A stretch of 64,000 nucleotides of DNA, taken from contig JAXMAB010000006.1 in assembly GCA_046350655.1 (NCBI GenBank), positions 310,001-374,000 of the forward strand, given 5' to 3'. Each line of letters opens with the position of its first letter. Position 1 is the first letter of the stretch. Both the position numbers and the translations under genes were made by a program. A model generated the notes under the pieces. That model worked only from the letters and a program-made list of their open reading frames with translations, searched no databases and was not told the DNA's origin. The stretch comes from JAEUHO01 sp046350655 (GTDB lineage: Bacteria > Planctomycetota > PLA2 > JAEUHO01). Positions 57,673 through 64,000 of this stretch are shown here, one piece after another.

Positions 57673-59135
57673 CCCGCGGCGCCGCCGAGGTCCTCGCGTC
57701 GCTCGCGACGCCGCGCGTCGTCGTCGTCGGCGACCTCATCCTCGACCGCTACATCTCGGGCCTCGTCGAGCGGATCAGCCCCGAGGCGCCGATCCAGGTG
57801 CTCTCGGTCGAGACCGACGAGAAGCGGCTCGGCGGCGCGGGCTCGGTCGCCGGCGCGCTCGCGGTCCTGAAGGCCCGCGCGCGCCTCGTGGGCGTCGTCG
57901 GGCGCGACGACAGCGGCGCCGAGGTGGCGAAGCAGGCGAAGGCCACGGGCATCGACCTGGTCGCCGTCGAGACGCCGGAGCGGCCCACCAGCCTCAAGAC
58001 GCGCCACCTCGCGCGCAGCCACTCGATCCCGCAGCAGGTGCTGCGCGTCGACCGCGAGGTCACGACGCCGGTCGCCGGCGCGCTCGAGGCCAGCGTGCTC
58101 GCGGCGCTCGACGCCGCGCTCGCCGACGCCGACGTCGCGCTGCTCTCGGACTACCAGAAGGGCCTGCTCACGCCGAAGGTGCTCGCCCACGTGATCGCGT
58201 GGGGGCGCCGGACGGGCCGGCCCGTCGTCGTCGACCCGAAGGGCGACGACTTCGAGCGTTACCGCGGCGCGACGGGCATCAAGCCCAACCGCGCCCAGGC
58301 CGCCGCCGTCGTCGGGTTCCCGATCCGCACGCCGGACGACGCCGTGCGCGCGGCCGACGCGCTGCTCGCGCGGTTCGGGTTCGCGTTCGCGCTCGTGACG
58401 CTCGACCGCGACGGCATGGTCGTGCGCGAGCGCGGGTCCGCGACGACGCACGCCTACCGCACGGAGCCCCGCGAGGTGTTCGACGTCACGGGCGCCGGCG
58501 ACATGGTGCTGGCCGTGCTCGGCATCGCGCTCGGCAGCGGCGCGACGCCGCCCGAGGCGGCCGCCCTCGCCAACGTCGCCGCGGGCCTCGAGGTCGAGAA
58601 GGTGGGGGCGGTGCCGATCGCGCGCGAGGAGATCGCCGCGCGCCTGTCCGAGCACGTCCCCGCGCCGGGCACCAAGGTCGTCGACCGTCCCAAGGTCGCG
58701 GCGCTCGCCCGCCGCCTGCGCGAGGCGGGCCGCCGGATCGTCTTCACGAACGGCTGCTTCGACGTGCTCCACGCGGGCCACGTGCGCTACCTCGGCTTCG
58801 CGCGCTCGCAGGGCGACGTCCTGATCGTCGGCCTGAACGCCGACGAGAGCGTGACCCGCCTGAAGGGCCAGGGCCGGCCGGTGAACCCCGCGGGCGACCG
58901 CGCCGAGGTGCTCTCGGGCCTCGCCGCCGTGGACCACGTCGTCGTCTTCCACGAGGACGACCCGTACGCGCTCATCACCGAGGTCCGCCCCGACGTGCTG
59001 GTGAAGGGCGAGGACTGGAAGGACAAGGGCGTCGTCGGCGCCGACGTCGTCACGTCGTACGGCGGTTCGGTCGTCCTCGCGCCCCTCCTCCCCGGCCGCA
59101 GCACGACCGCGATCCTGCGCCGCGGCCGCGCCTGA
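57669..59135 (+). CDS. hldE: Bifunctional heptose 7-phosphate kinase / heptose 1-phosphate adenylyltransferase
   Basis: 488 residues. The N-terminal ribokinase-type domain has VVGDLILDRYISG, GGAGSVAGALAVL and FDVTGAGDM; the C-terminal nucleotidyltransferase has RIVFTNGCFDVLHAGHVRYL (the HxGH site near residue 367) and LVKGEDWKDKGVVGAD. It makes ADP-heptose with gmhB (61.1 kb); gmhA is not in the window. The start is GTG 57669, overlapping the upstream stop. Confidence 0.95.
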   Translation: MTRGAAEVLASLATPRVVVVGDLILDRYISGLVERISPEAPIQVLSVETDEKRLGGAGSVAGALAVLKARARLVGVVGRDDSGAEVAKQAKATGIDLVAVETPERPTSLKTRHLARSHSIPQQVLRVDREVTTPVAGALEASVLAALDAALADADVALLSDYQKGLLTPKVLAHVIAWGRRTGRPVVVDPKGDDFERYRGATGIKPNRAQAAAVVGFPIRTPDDAVRAADALLARFGFAFALVTLDRDGMVVRERGSATTHAYRTEPREVFDVTGAGDMVLAVLGIALGSGATPPEAAALANVAAGLEVEKVGAVPIAREEIAARLSEHVPAPGTKVVDRPKVAALARRLREAGRRIVFTNGCFDVLHAGHVRYLGFARSQGDVLIVGLNADESVTRLKGQGRPVNPAGDRAEVLSGLAAVDHVVVFHEDDPYALITEVRPDVLVKGEDWKDKGVVGADVVTSYGGSVVLAPLLPGRSTTAILRRGRA

Positions 59136-59232
59136 CCCCACCGCCGCGTCCGCGGCGGGCGGCACCGGCGCGGCCGTCCCCGCGCCGGGGGTGGTTACGC
59201 CAGGGTGACCGGGGGTGGGGCGCTTTCGGGAT

Positions 59233-59248
59233 GCTTCAACCCTGAAGC
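59233..59248. promoter_or_regulatory. Inverted repeat upstream of yceI
   Basis: GCTTCA-ACCC-TGAAGC lies 66 nt before the yceI start in an AT-richer patch. Operator or small hairpin. Confidence 0.35.
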
Positions 59249-59313
59249 GTCTGGTATGTCCACCCCGCCTTGTCGGGCGCGGTTGCCCGGCATCCCCCTC
59301 CTTGGAGACTCCG

Positions 59314-59892
59314 ATGAAGTTCCGTCTCGCGTCCTTCGCCGCCCTCGCGGCCGCCGTCGCCTCGTTCGGTTCGCTCGCCCAGGCCGAGCCCCAAAAGTTC
59401 GACGTGGACGCGGTCCACTCCGCCGTCATCTTCCGCATCCAGCACATGGGCGCGGGCTACACGTACGGTCGCTTCAACGGCATCTCCGGCAGCGTCACGT
59501 GGGACGCGGCGAACCCGTCCGCCTCGTCCGTCAGCATCAAGGTCGCGACCGCCAGCGTGGACACCGGCAACAAGGACCGCGACAACCACCTGCGCAGCCC
59601 CGACTTCTTCGACGCGGCGAAGTTCCCCGAGATCACGTTCTCGAGCACGTCGGTCAAGGCGAGCGGCACCACGCTCGAGGTCGCGGGCAAGCTCTCGCTC
59701 CACGGCGTCACGAAGGACGTGACGGTCACGATGGAGAAGACGGGCGAGGGCAAGGGCCGCGAGGGCGAGGCCCTCGTCGGCTTCGAGGGCGTCCTGCAGA
59801 TCAAGCGCACCGACTACGGCATGACCTACGGTGCCGGCGCGCTCGGCGACGACGTCCGCCTCACGATCGCCATCGAGGCGATGCGCAAGTAG
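59314..59892 (+). CDS. YceI-family periplasmic protein
   Basis: 192 residues. A signal peptide (MKFRLASFAALAAAVASFGSLAQA) is followed by the lipocalin-like YceI barrel: FDVDAVHSAVIFRIQHMG, SVTWDAANP, SVDTGNKDRDNHLRSPDFFDAAKFPEITF and LHGVTKDVTV. The family binds polyisoprenoids or other lipophilic molecules in the envelope. Ribosome binding site GGAG lies about 10 nt upstream. Flanked by a terminator. Confidence 0.9.
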   Translation: MKFRLASFAALAAAVASFGSLAQAEPQKFDVDAVHSAVIFRIQHMGAGYTYGRFNGISGSVTWDAANPSASSVSIKVATASVDTGNKDRDNHLRSPDFFDAAKFPEITFSSTSVKASGTTLEVAGKLSLHGVTKDVTVTMEKTGEGKGREGEALVGFEGVLQIKRTDYGMTYGAGALGDDVRLTIAIEAMRK

Positions 59893-59902
59893 CCGTTCCT
59901 CC

Positions 59903-59939
59903 GACGACCGCGCCGTCCCCTCGGGCCGGCGCGGTCGTC
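59903..59939 (+). terminator. Terminator after yceI
   Basis: GACGACCGCGCC and GGCGCGGTCGTC, perfect 12-bp arms around a 13-nt loop, 11 bp past the stop. Confidence 0.65.
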
Positions 59940-59995
59940 CCTCCGTACGCGTCCGTCCGACTCCTCGCTCGCACCCTTCCCCCCGCGGGACGACG

Positions 59996-60925
59996 ATGCC
60001 GACCCCGACCGAGCTCCTCTGGCTGATCGTCCTGCCGGCGGCGGCCGTGCTCGTCGTCCGGTTCGCGGCCTCGCGCGTGGGGACGCGAGGCCCGGTGGCC
60101 GGCTCGGTCTCCGGGGCCTCTGGGGCCGCCGACGCCCTCCTCGCCGTCGGGATCGTCGCGGGGTTCGGGCTGGCCGCGTGGTTCGGCGAGCCGGCCCTGC
60201 GGCCCTCCCTCCCGCTCGCGCCGAGCGACTCGTCGTTCCTGTGGGTGGTGTGGTTCGCCCCCGCGGGGCTCGTGCTCGGGCTCCTCGACGGCCGGCTGCC
60301 GGTCGTCGCGCGATGGGGCCTGCGCCTCGCCGTCGGCGCCGGCGCGGCGTGGCTGATCCTCGAACCCGTCGCGGCGCGCCTCACCGAGCTCGAGATCGCC
60401 CTCCGCGTCGGCGCGTCGGCCGTGCTCTCGGCCGCCCTCTGGGCTGCCCTCGCCGACCCGCGCGACCCGGGCCGCCGCCACGCGACGGCCGTCGCGACGA
60501 TCGTCGCGCTCGCCGCGGGCGGGTTGGTCTACGTCCACGTCGGCCACGTCGCCCGCATGGGCCAGACGGCGGCGATCCTCTCGGCGGTCGTGGGCGCGGC
60601 CGCGGCGCCCGTGCCGCCGACGCGGCCGTTCCACCTCCCACGCGTCGTGGCCGGGGCCCTCGCGCTCGTGATCGTCCCGCTCTCGCTGTCGGGCTTCGTG
60701 TACCTCAACAGCGAGAGCCCGTGGCACACCGAGATCCTCTGGCCCGTCGCGACGGCGGTGCTCGTGCCGGCGGCGCCGCTCGCGGGGCTCCTCGTCCCGC
60801 CGCGCTGGCCGCGCCTCGTGACCGCGGCGCTCGCCGCGCTCCTCGCCCTCGCCGTCGTGGCGGGCGGCGCGATCGCCGGCGGGATCCTGACGCCGACCCC
60901 GGCGCAGAACCAGTACGGCTACTGA
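59996..60925 (+). CDS. Multi-pass membrane protein of unknown function
   Basis: 309 residues with about ten hydrophobic segments (LLWLIVLPAAAVLVVRFAA, ALLAVGIVAGFGLAAWFG, FLWVVWFAPAGLVLGLL, VVAGALALVIVPLSLSGFVYL and others). No family is recognised; the only polar signature is a short NQYGY C-terminus. ATG 59996 begins the first helix, and the longer in-frame region upstream overlaps the terminator. A dispersed repeat copy (60085-60094) is read as part of the coding sequence here (TRGPVAG). Confidence 0.6.
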   Translation: MPTPTELLWLIVLPAAAVLVVRFAASRVGTRGPVAGSVSGASGAADALLAVGIVAGFGLAAWFGEPALRPSLPLAPSDSSFLWVVWFAPAGLVLGLLDGRLPVVARWGLRLAVGAGAAWLILEPVAARLTELEIALRVGASAVLSAALWAALADPRDPGRRHATAVATIVALAAGGLVYVHVGHVARMGQTAAILSAVVGAAAAPVPPTRPFHLPRVVAGALALVIVPLSLSGFVYLNSESPWHTEILWPVATAVLVPAAPLAGLLVPPRWPRLVTAALAALLALAVVAGGAIAGGILTPTPAQNQYGY

Positions 60926-60968
60926 CGGCGGCGGCGCGTCGCCCCGTCGCGCGGGAACGGTTGGCCAC

Positions 60969-61011
60969 CGGGCCTCGCGTGCCCCGGAGTGCGCCGGCCG
61001 CCGGGCCTCGC
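60969..61011. repeat. Two dispersed CGGGCCTCGCG copies in tandem
   Basis: Copies at 60969-60978 and 61002-61011 lie 33 bp apart in the 193-bp gap before gmhB. The remaining gap sequence is GC-rich without another feature. Confidence 0.6.
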
Positions 61012-61118
61012 GTCCCCGGACCCCCGACCGTCCCCCGCGGCGTGGGGGCCGGCCCGCGGCGCGCGGGCGTCCCCGGCCGGTCCGTGCCGCCCCGCGCCCG
61101 CCGTGGTTCCCTACCCTC

Positions 61119-61796
61119 GTGAGCGACCCCGCGCCCGCCCCGTCCGCCGCGTCCCGCCGGGCGATCTTCCTCGATCGCGACGGCACGTTGATCCACGACC
61201 CGGGCTACCTCGGGCATGCCGACGGGGTCGTCCTGTTCCCCGAGGTGGCCGACACGCTGCGGGCGCTCGCGGCGGCCGGGTTCGCGCTGGTCGTGTGCAC
61301 GAACCAGTCGGGCATCGCGCGCGGGAAGTACACGGTCGCGCAGTACGAGCGCGTCGCGCACCGCCTCGACGAGCTGCTCGCGGCCGAGGGCGTGCACCTG
61401 CTCGCGACGTACTACTGCCCGTTCCACCCCGAGGGCACCGTCGTGCCGTTCTCGACCGACCACGACGACCGCAAGCCCGCGCCGGGGATGTGGCTGCGCG
61501 CCGCACGCGACCACGGCCTCGACCTCGCGCGGTCGTACTCGCTCGGCGACGGCGAACGCGACGTCGTGGCCGGGCGGCGGGCGGGCACGACGGCGATCCT
61601 GCTGGCCGCGGGCCGCGACAAGTGGCCGCTCCCGGCCGGCGCGCCGACGGGGGGCCCGCTCGACCCGGACTTCGTGGCCCGCGACCTGCGCGAGGCGGCG
61701 ATCTGGATCCTCCGGCGCGAGGGGAAGCCCCTGCCCGACCGTCCGGGCGCGCCGCTCCTGCCGCCGATCGTCGCCGCCGCGGCGCCGGGGCGCTGA
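61119..61796 (+). CDS. gmhB: D-glycero-D-manno-heptose 1,7-bisphosphate 7-phosphatase-like HAD enzyme
   Basis: 225 residues. The HAD motif DRDGT (Asp19, Asp21), CTNQSGIARG (motif II), RKPAPGM and SLGDGERDVVAGRRAG are all present. GmhB removes the 7-phosphate in ADP-heptose synthesis, and hldE lies 2 kb upstream. The zinc loop is altered: Cys100 and His103 (YYCPFHPEG) remain, but the second Cys pair of typical GmhB is replaced by STDHDDRKP, so zinc may be absent. The C-terminus is about 30 residues longer than usual. Confidence 0.8.
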   Translation: MSDPAPAPSAASRRAIFLDRDGTLIHDPGYLGHADGVVLFPEVADTLRALAAAGFALVVCTNQSGIARGKYTVAQYERVAHRLDELLAAEGVHLLATYYCPFHPEGTVVPFSTDHDDRKPAPGMWLRAARDHGLDLARSYSLGDGERDVVAGRRAGTTAILLAAGRDKWPLPAGAPTGGPLDPDFVARDLREAAIWILRREGKPLPDRPGAPLLPPIVAAAAPGR

Positions 61797-61797
61797 C

Positions 61798-62781
61798 GTG
61801 TCGCTCCGCGCGTTCCGCGTGGGGGTGGTGGGGGCCCGGCGCGTGCGGGAGGGCACGGGCGCGTTCCTGGCGGGGCACGTCCAGGCGACGGGGTGCAAGG
61901 TCGTCGCGGTCGCCGGGACGGCGCTCGACGCGGCGGCCGTCGCGGCCAAGGAGCTCGCCGAGCGGTACGGGATCGCGGCCACGCCGTACCCGAGCGCGGT
62001 GGCGATGGTCGAGCACGAGGCCCTCGACGCGCTCGTGATCGCGTCGCCGGACGCGACCCACGCGGCCCTCCTCGACCTCGCGCTCGACGCGGGCCTGCAC
62101 GCGCTCGTCGAGAAGCCGCTCGTGTACGGCCCCGGCGACTGGGTGGCCCGCGGCACCGCGCTCGTGGCGGCCTTCGCGGCGCGCGACCTCTGCCTGGTGA
62201 CGAACGCGCAGTGGCGCCACGCGCTCTCGACCTACATGCGGCTGTTCCCGGACGTCGCGCCGCGCCGGGCCTCGCGTTGCGAGATGTCGCTCGCACCCTC
62301 GGTGGGGGGGCCGGCGGCCGTGCCGACGGCGATGCCGCACCCGCTCTCGGTGCTCGACCACCTCTACCCGACCTCGACGCCGGGCCTGCGCGACCTGCGC
62401 GTGACCGGGACCCCCGACGCCTTCGAGGTCGCGTTCACCCACCCCGGCCGCGACGTCGCGTGCGTCGTCCGGCTGGTGCAGACGGCGGCCCGGCCGCGGC
62501 CGTTCTCGTTCGGGTTCGACGGCGCCGTCGCCCACCGGACGATCACGGAGCCGGGCTACCGGATGGCGCTCGCCACGGCCTCGGGCGACCGCTCGGTGCC
62601 GCTGCCCGACCCCGTCGAGGCCGTGGTGAAGGACTTCGTCGCGCGGGTGCGGCGCGGGCCGCCGTTCCCGGCGGAGGGGTTCGCCGTGCCGGGGCTCGTC
62701 CACCTCCGCCAGGTGGCCGAGGCCGTCGGCGCGGCCTTCGGCGGCCGGGGCGGGTTTGCCGCCGCCCCCGGGTCCGATTAG
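61798..62781 (+). CDS. Gfo/Idh/MocA-family NAD(P)-dependent oxidoreductase
   Basis: 327 residues. The Rossmann start is VGVVGARRVREGTGAF; HALVEKPLVYG supplies the family Lys of EKP, and the C-terminal beta domain includes VLDHLYPTSTPG and the DFVARV region. These enzymes oxidise or reduce sugars or inositols. It lies 1 bp after gmhB and 12 bp before a radical SAM gene, so sugar modification is plausible. The GTG start is inferred. Confidence 0.78.
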   Translation: MSLRAFRVGVVGARRVREGTGAFLAGHVQATGCKVVAVAGTALDAAAVAAKELAERYGIAATPYPSAVAMVEHEALDALVIASPDATHAALLDLALDAGLHALVEKPLVYGPGDWVARGTALVAAFAARDLCLVTNAQWRHALSTYMRLFPDVAPRRASRCEMSLAPSVGGPAAVPTAMPHPLSVLDHLYPTSTPGLRDLRVTGTPDAFEVAFTHPGRDVACVVRLVQTAARPRPFSFGFDGAVAHRTITEPGYRMALATASGDRSVPLPDPVEAVVKDFVARVRRGPPFPAEGFAVPGLVHLRQVAEAVGAAFGGRGGFAAAPGSD

Positions 62782-62794
62782 CCTTCACAGGCTA
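62779..62794 (+). promoter_or_regulatory. Short hairpin that ends on the start codon of the radical SAM gene
   Basis: TAGCCT-TCAC-AGGCTA, a perfect 6-bp stem. It begins at the stop codon TAG of the oxidoreductase gene and ends on the A of the next ATG, so it could mask translation initiation. Confidence 0.35.
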
Positions 62795-64000
62795 TGAGCA
62801 CGCCGGCGCCGCGAGAGGCCGTCCACGACTTCTCGAAGAAGCTCCGTCAGCCCTCGCTGTACGGCCGCGTCGTCGACTACGTCGCCTGGCAGCGCCAGGT
62901 GCGCGCCGCGAAGGCCCGCGGCGAGGCCGGGCCCGCCATGCCCGACTGGTCGCCCCTGTCGATCAACCTCGACCTGACGACGGCCTGCAACTACGCCTGC
63001 GACCACTGCATCGACCTCGAGATCCTGAACAGCGGGATCGCCTACGAGGAGCAGGCGCTCCGGGCGTCGCTCAAGGAGATGGCCGCGCGCGGCCTGAAGA
63101 GCGTGATCCTGATCGGCGGCGGCGAGCCCACGGTCTACCCGGGGTTCGCCGGCTTCGCCCGCTACCTCAAGGACCTCGGCCTCGCGGTCGCCGTCGTGAG
63201 CAACGGCAGCCGCAACGAGAAGATCCTCGAGGCGGCCGAGCGCTTCGACGCCGGCGACTGGGTCCGCCTTTCGCTCGACGCGGGCACCGACGCCACGTTC
63301 CAGGCGATGCACAAGCCGAAGAGGCCGGTGACCCTCGACCACATCTGCGCCGGCATCACGCGGATCAAGGCCGCGAACCCCGCGCCCCGCCTCGGCTTCT
63401 CCTACATCATCACGTGGAAGGGCGCGACCTCGCGCGGCGCCGACGACAAGATCGTCGAGAACCTCGACGAGATCCCGCTCGCGGCCCGCCGCGCCCGCGA
63501 CGCCGGCTTCGACTACATCTCGTTCAAGCCGTTCCTCACGCGCCGCGAGGACGGCGCCGAGGTGATGGACCCGGCGCAGGCCGAGGCCGAGACCGCCGCC
63601 GTCGTGGCCCGCATCCGCGCGCGCCTCGACGAGGCGAAGGCGTTCGCGTCGTCGTCGTTCAAGGTGCTCGAGAGCGCCAACCTCAAGATGCTCGAGTCGG
63701 GGTCGTGGCGGTCGTGGACGCAGCAGCCGCGCATGTGCCACATGCAGGCCCTGCGCCAGGTGCTGACGCCGCTGGGCCTCTACAACTGCCCCGCGCACCG
63801 CGGCGTCCCGAAGGCCCGCATCGGCGAGAAGGACGCGTACGCGTCGCCGGCCTCGTGCCACACGACCGCCGCGGGCACCGCGGGCATCCTCGACCGCTTC
63901 GACGCGAGCGTCGAGTGCCGCGAGGTGACGTGCCTCTACCACGACACCAACTGGTGGCTCGAGGAGGCCATCGAGGGCCGGGGCCTCGACCGCGCGGACG
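62794..64000 (+). CDS. Radical SAM protein with extra C-terminal cysteines (3' truncated)
   Basis: The frame is open from ATG 62794 to the right edge (402 residues seen). CNYACDHC (Cys65, Cys69, Cys72) is the canonical CX3CX2C [4Fe-4S] site, followed by LIGGGEPTVYPGF (GGE motif) and a TIM-barrel-like pattern. A later region with CHMQ, YNCPAHRG, SCHTT, ECREVTC suggests a second cluster of the SPASM/Twitch type. The enzyme would cleave SAM to make a radical; the substrate is unknown. It follows Gfo/Idh and gmhB genes, so surface-sugar chemistry is the context. Confidence 0.82.
   Translation, partial: MSTPAPREAVHDFSKKLRQPSLYGRVVDYVAWQRQVRAAKARGEAGPAMPDWSPLSINLDLTTACNYACDHCIDLEILNSGIAYEEQALRASLKEMAARGLKSVILIGGGEPTVYPGFAGFARYLKDLGLAVAVVSNGSRNEKILEAAERFDAGDWVRLSLDAGTDATFQAMHKPKRPVTLDHICAGITRIKAANPAPRLGFSYIITWKGATSRGADDKIVENLDEIPLAARRARDAGFDYISFKPFLTRREDGAEVMDPAQAEAETAAVVARIRARLDEAKAFASSSFKVLESANLKMLESGSWRSWTQQPRMCHMQALRQVLTPLGLYNCPAHRGVPKARIGEKDAYASPASCHTTAAGTAGILDRFDASVECREVTCLYHDTNWWLEEAIEGRGLDRAD

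Noticed and set aside
62785..63942. A 385-codon minus-strand open frame at the right edge
   Set aside because: It is antisense to the radical SAM gene, whose iron-sulfur motif is unambiguous.
1..64000. tRNA, rRNA, riboswitch, CRISPR, integrase or transposase genes
   Set aside because: I looked in the gaps and frames and recognised none; a covariance-model scan would be needed to exclude small RNAs fully.

Overview
The window is a very GC-rich (clearly above 70% by eye) stretch of a chromosome from a diderm bacterium. Genes are densely packed on both strands. I found no tRNA, rRNA, CRISPR array, transposase or phage gene, and no gene-free gap longer than about 300 bp. The gene types suggest a member of the Planctomycetota: many exported HEAT/TPR proteins, a giant transmembrane Ser/Thr kinase, FHA proteins, cupredoxin/carboxypeptidase-regulatory proteins, an ATP synthase b subunit with a signal peptide, and an EF-G paralogue. 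This is an inference from gene style. Another high-GC LPS-bearing lineage such as Myxococcota is not excluded.

Layout. 1-1.0 kb: end of a cbb3 oxidase maturation cluster (P-type copper ATPase, ccoS, a FixP-N-like membrane peptide). 1.2-4.3 kb: waaF, then two related cupredoxin-type proteins, one of which has lost its copper ligands. 4.4-8.2 kb (minus): two HEAT proteins, one with a von Willebrand A-like domain, and a ParA ATPase. 8.4-12.3 kb: an FHA-GAF-sigma54 activator and a CstA transporter. 12.4-20.4 kb: an overlapping set of a degenerate metallopeptidase, a HEAT protein and a 1279-residue kinase, followed by an FHA protein. 20.5-26.4 kb: a frameshifted phosphoesterase, waaC, and three exported proteins. 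26.5-34.9 kb: a surface-glycolipid cluster (Kdo-kinase-like protein, GT2, a double Kdo-kinase-like protein, GT4, methyltransferase, GT4, MsbA-like ABC exporter). 35.2-41.3 kb: EF-G-like GTPase, exported HEAT protein, a probable selenoprotein, and an exported Ig-like protein. 41.4-49.4 kb (minus): complete F1Fo ATP synthase operon in the order atpZ-atpI-B-E-F-H-A-G-D-C. 49.5-55.7 kb: TPR protein, FAH hydrolase, ECF sigma/anti-sigma pair, thioredoxin-TPR protein. 55.7-64 kb: lipid A acyltransferase, deoxyhypusine-synthase-like protein, hldE, yceI, a membrane protein, gmhB, an oxidoreductase and a truncated radical SAM gene.

The LPS theme runs through the window: hldE and gmhB make the activated heptose, waaC and waaF add it, the Kdo-kinase-like proteins and glycosyltransferases decorate the core, the LpxL-type enzyme acylates lipid A, and the ABC exporter flips the product.

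The most striking observation is the gene at 38636-39595. An exported thioredoxin-like protein is interrupted by one in-frame TGA exactly at the first position of a would-be CxxC motif (UGAC). The TGA is followed 25 nt later by the GGUC loop of a perfect 7-bp hairpin, which is the expected layout of a bacterial SECIS element. Other themes are a recurrent TAnnnT box placed 6-7 nt before start codons (leaderless transcription), a dispersed GCGAGGCCCG repeat, and four single-base frameshifts in otherwise good genes. The frameshifts may be assembly errors.
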